DNA of 64,000 nt from Desulfurobacterium sp. TC5-1. Lineage in GTDB: Bacteria > Aquificota > Aquificia > Desulfurobacteriales > Desulfurobacteriaceae. The notes under the pieces are model-generated. The model was not told the origin of the DNA and ran no database searches. It saw nothing but the letters and a program-made list of their open reading frames with translations. The stretch covers positions 1-64,000 of the forward strand of contig NZ_ATXC01000002.1 in the NCBI RefSeq assembly GCF_000421485.1, read 5' to 3'. This document shows, piece after piece, positions 63,067 through 64,000 of the stretch (positions within the stretch are counted from its first letter, which is position 1; every line of letters starts with the position of its first letter). The translations under genes were made by a program, and so were the position numbers.

Positions 63067-64000
63067 TTATTTAAAAAAGACAACAGTAAGAATCACAAAA
63101 GTCGTAACAAGAACAGGAATTGAATACTTTATTATATATCCAAAGAAAGAAGGCATCTCAACGCCCTGTTCCCTTGCGATAGAAGCAACCATAAAATTTG
63201 GCGCATTTCCAATATAGGTAATTGCACCAAAGAAAACGGCACCTGCAGAAATAGCCTCAAGATATATAGAATGTGTCGCTATCAATTTATGGACAGCAAC
63301 CTTAACAGGAACACCCGGATAAAACTTCCCAAGAGCTGTCATTAAAAATGTAAGGTATGTTGGTGCATTATCAAGGAAAGAAGAAAGGGAACCTGTAGCC
63401 CAGAAATAGTGGTAAGGTTCGGAAAGCATATGGATCAACCCACCTGCCGGTCCATGTTCACCAGCTTCAAGAATTTTAAGACACGGAATCATCGCAATAA
63501 AGATACCTATAAATAGGATAGCGACCTCTTTTATTGGAAACCAGGTAAACTCGTTCTTTTCTCTTACCATCGGTGGCGTTAAAAGAATTGAAAGAACCGC
63601 AAGAACGACGAGAATCAAGTCCCTCAAAACATCCTGTAGATGAAGATGCACCCCAAAAACACTTATCTGAGGGAGATGTACAATGCCGCTTAAGAGAACA
63701 GCCCCCAAAACGCCTATAAGAAACAGAAAATTAATAGAACCAAGAATTTCAAACTTCTCATCACCTATCGGAATGGTCGTTTTATCTTCTTTTGCATAGT
63801 AATAAGAATCAACTGCAAAAAAGATACCAAGAACAATCAACACAGCTGTTATCCATATCGGAATAAGCCTTAGAGTGAAGAAAAAGGGAACCCCTTTTAG
63901 AAAACCAAGAAAGAGAGGCGGATCACCAAGAGGCGTCAAAGCACCACCAATATTTGCGACTAAGAAAATGAAGAAAACAATAACAAACGTTTTATACTTT
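63067..64000 (-). CDS. NhaD/CitMHS-like ion transporter, 5' end missing
   Basis: The visible part is about 311 residues and truncated at the right edge. The frame stays open from 63939 to 64000 and reads F-L-V-A-N-I-G-G-A-L-T-P-L-G-D-P-P-L-F-L-G-F. That is the typical conserved region of the NhaD/CitMHS (arsenical pump-like) ion transporter superfamily, so the real start is beyond the window. At least eight membrane spans and a second T-Y-I-G-N-A-P-N-F-M element near the end suggest an Na+/H+ antiporter or dicarboxylate/ion transporter. Substrate undetermined. Confidence 0.88.
   Translation of the reverse strand, partial: KYKTFVIVFFIFLVANIGGALTPLGDPPLFLGFLKGVPFFFTLRLIPIWITAVLIVLGIFFAVDSYYYAKEDKTTIPIGDEKFEILGSINFLFLIGVLGAVLLSGIVHLPQISVFGVHLHLQDVLRDLILVVLAVLSILLTPPMVREKNEFTWFPIKEVAILFIGIFIAMIPCLKILEAGEHGPAGGLIHMLSEPYHYFWATGSLSSFLDNAPTYLTFLMTALGKFYPGVPVKVAVHKLIATHSIYLEAISAGAVFFGAITYIGNAPNFMVASIAREQGVEMPSFFGYIIKYSIPVLVTTFVILTVVFFK

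Overview
The window looks like a stretch of chromosome from a thermophilic, anaerobic or microaerophilic, nitrate/sulfur-metabolising bacterium. I would place it near the Desulfurobacteriaceae (Aquificota: Desulfurobacterium, Thermovibrio and relatives), but this is inference. The support is an A+T-rich protein-coding background with much more G+C-rich rRNA and tRNA stems, a split archaeal-type glutamate synthase, an octaheme HAO-family cytochrome paired with a NapC-type tetraheme protein, rubredoxin and several ferredoxins, a DUF39-type homocysteine synthesis gene, a short EF-Ts, and the tilS-hpt-ftsH-folE order. A database search of the 16S fragment at 1-467 would settle it. I see no prophage, insertion sequence, integrase or CRISPR array.

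Layout. 1-756: 5' end of a 16S rRNA gene on the minus strand with its leader (hairpin, boxA, two promoters). 757-5374: a TPR protein, then ppiD-like/yicC/gmk and a small secreted protein. 5.6-8.1 kb (minus): trigger factor and argG. 8.2-15.1 kb (plus): tRNA(CAU), tilS-hpt-ftsH-folE and TPR/GAF proteins. 15.1-16.9 kb: tRNA-Arg(ACG), tadA and a class V aminotransferase. 17-22.8 kb (minus): dapA, a globin-sensor/PsiE membrane protein, dapB, hisA, rimO and a homocysteine-synthesis gene, divergent from thrC-hisZ-purA. 26.6-28.9 kb: tRNA-Arg(CCU), an XRE regulator and a double HD/HD-GYP protein. 29-34.3 kb: a five-gene glutamate synthase operon. 34.5-37 kb: pstCAB. 37.1-45.1 kb: a small SdhC-like membrane protein, dnaE-accA, and rpsB-tsf-pyrH-frr with a ferredoxin. 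45.1-49.2 kb (minus): NapC-like cytochrome, octaheme cytochrome, a SurA-like secreted protein and a secreted HEAT-repeat protein. 49.5-53 kb: ileS and radC. 53-55 kb (minus): membrane protein, sirtuin and nuclease-like protein. 55.1-58 kb: tRNA-Leu, MBL hydrolase, ffh-rpsP-khpA. 58-64 kb: a NIT-domain poly-HAMP chemoreceptor, DUF475, rubredoxin, a heptosyltransferase-like enzyme and a truncated ion transporter.

How the parts fit. Most genes are housekeeping: translation, protein folding and quality control, replication, and amino-acid and nucleotide synthesis. Nitrogen metabolism is the recurring accessory theme. The octaheme/tetraheme pair probably reduces nitrite or hydroxylamine to ammonia in the periplasm, the split glutamate synthase assimilates ammonia via glutamine, and the NIT-domain receptor could steer cells toward nitrate or nitrite. 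The dap, HcyBio and thrC genes lie at the aspartate-semialdehyde branch point.

The least ordinary items are the globin-coupled sensor fused to a PsiE-like membrane domain inside the lysine operon, the overlapping membrane protein-sirtuin-PD-(D/E)XK trio, the poly-HAMP NIT receptor, the palindrome-rich region upstream of the cytochrome operon, an intrinsic terminator just before the SurA-like/HEAT gene pair, and a structured leader before rpsB. Stable-RNA genes and rpsB share promoters close to TTGACA-17-TATATT.
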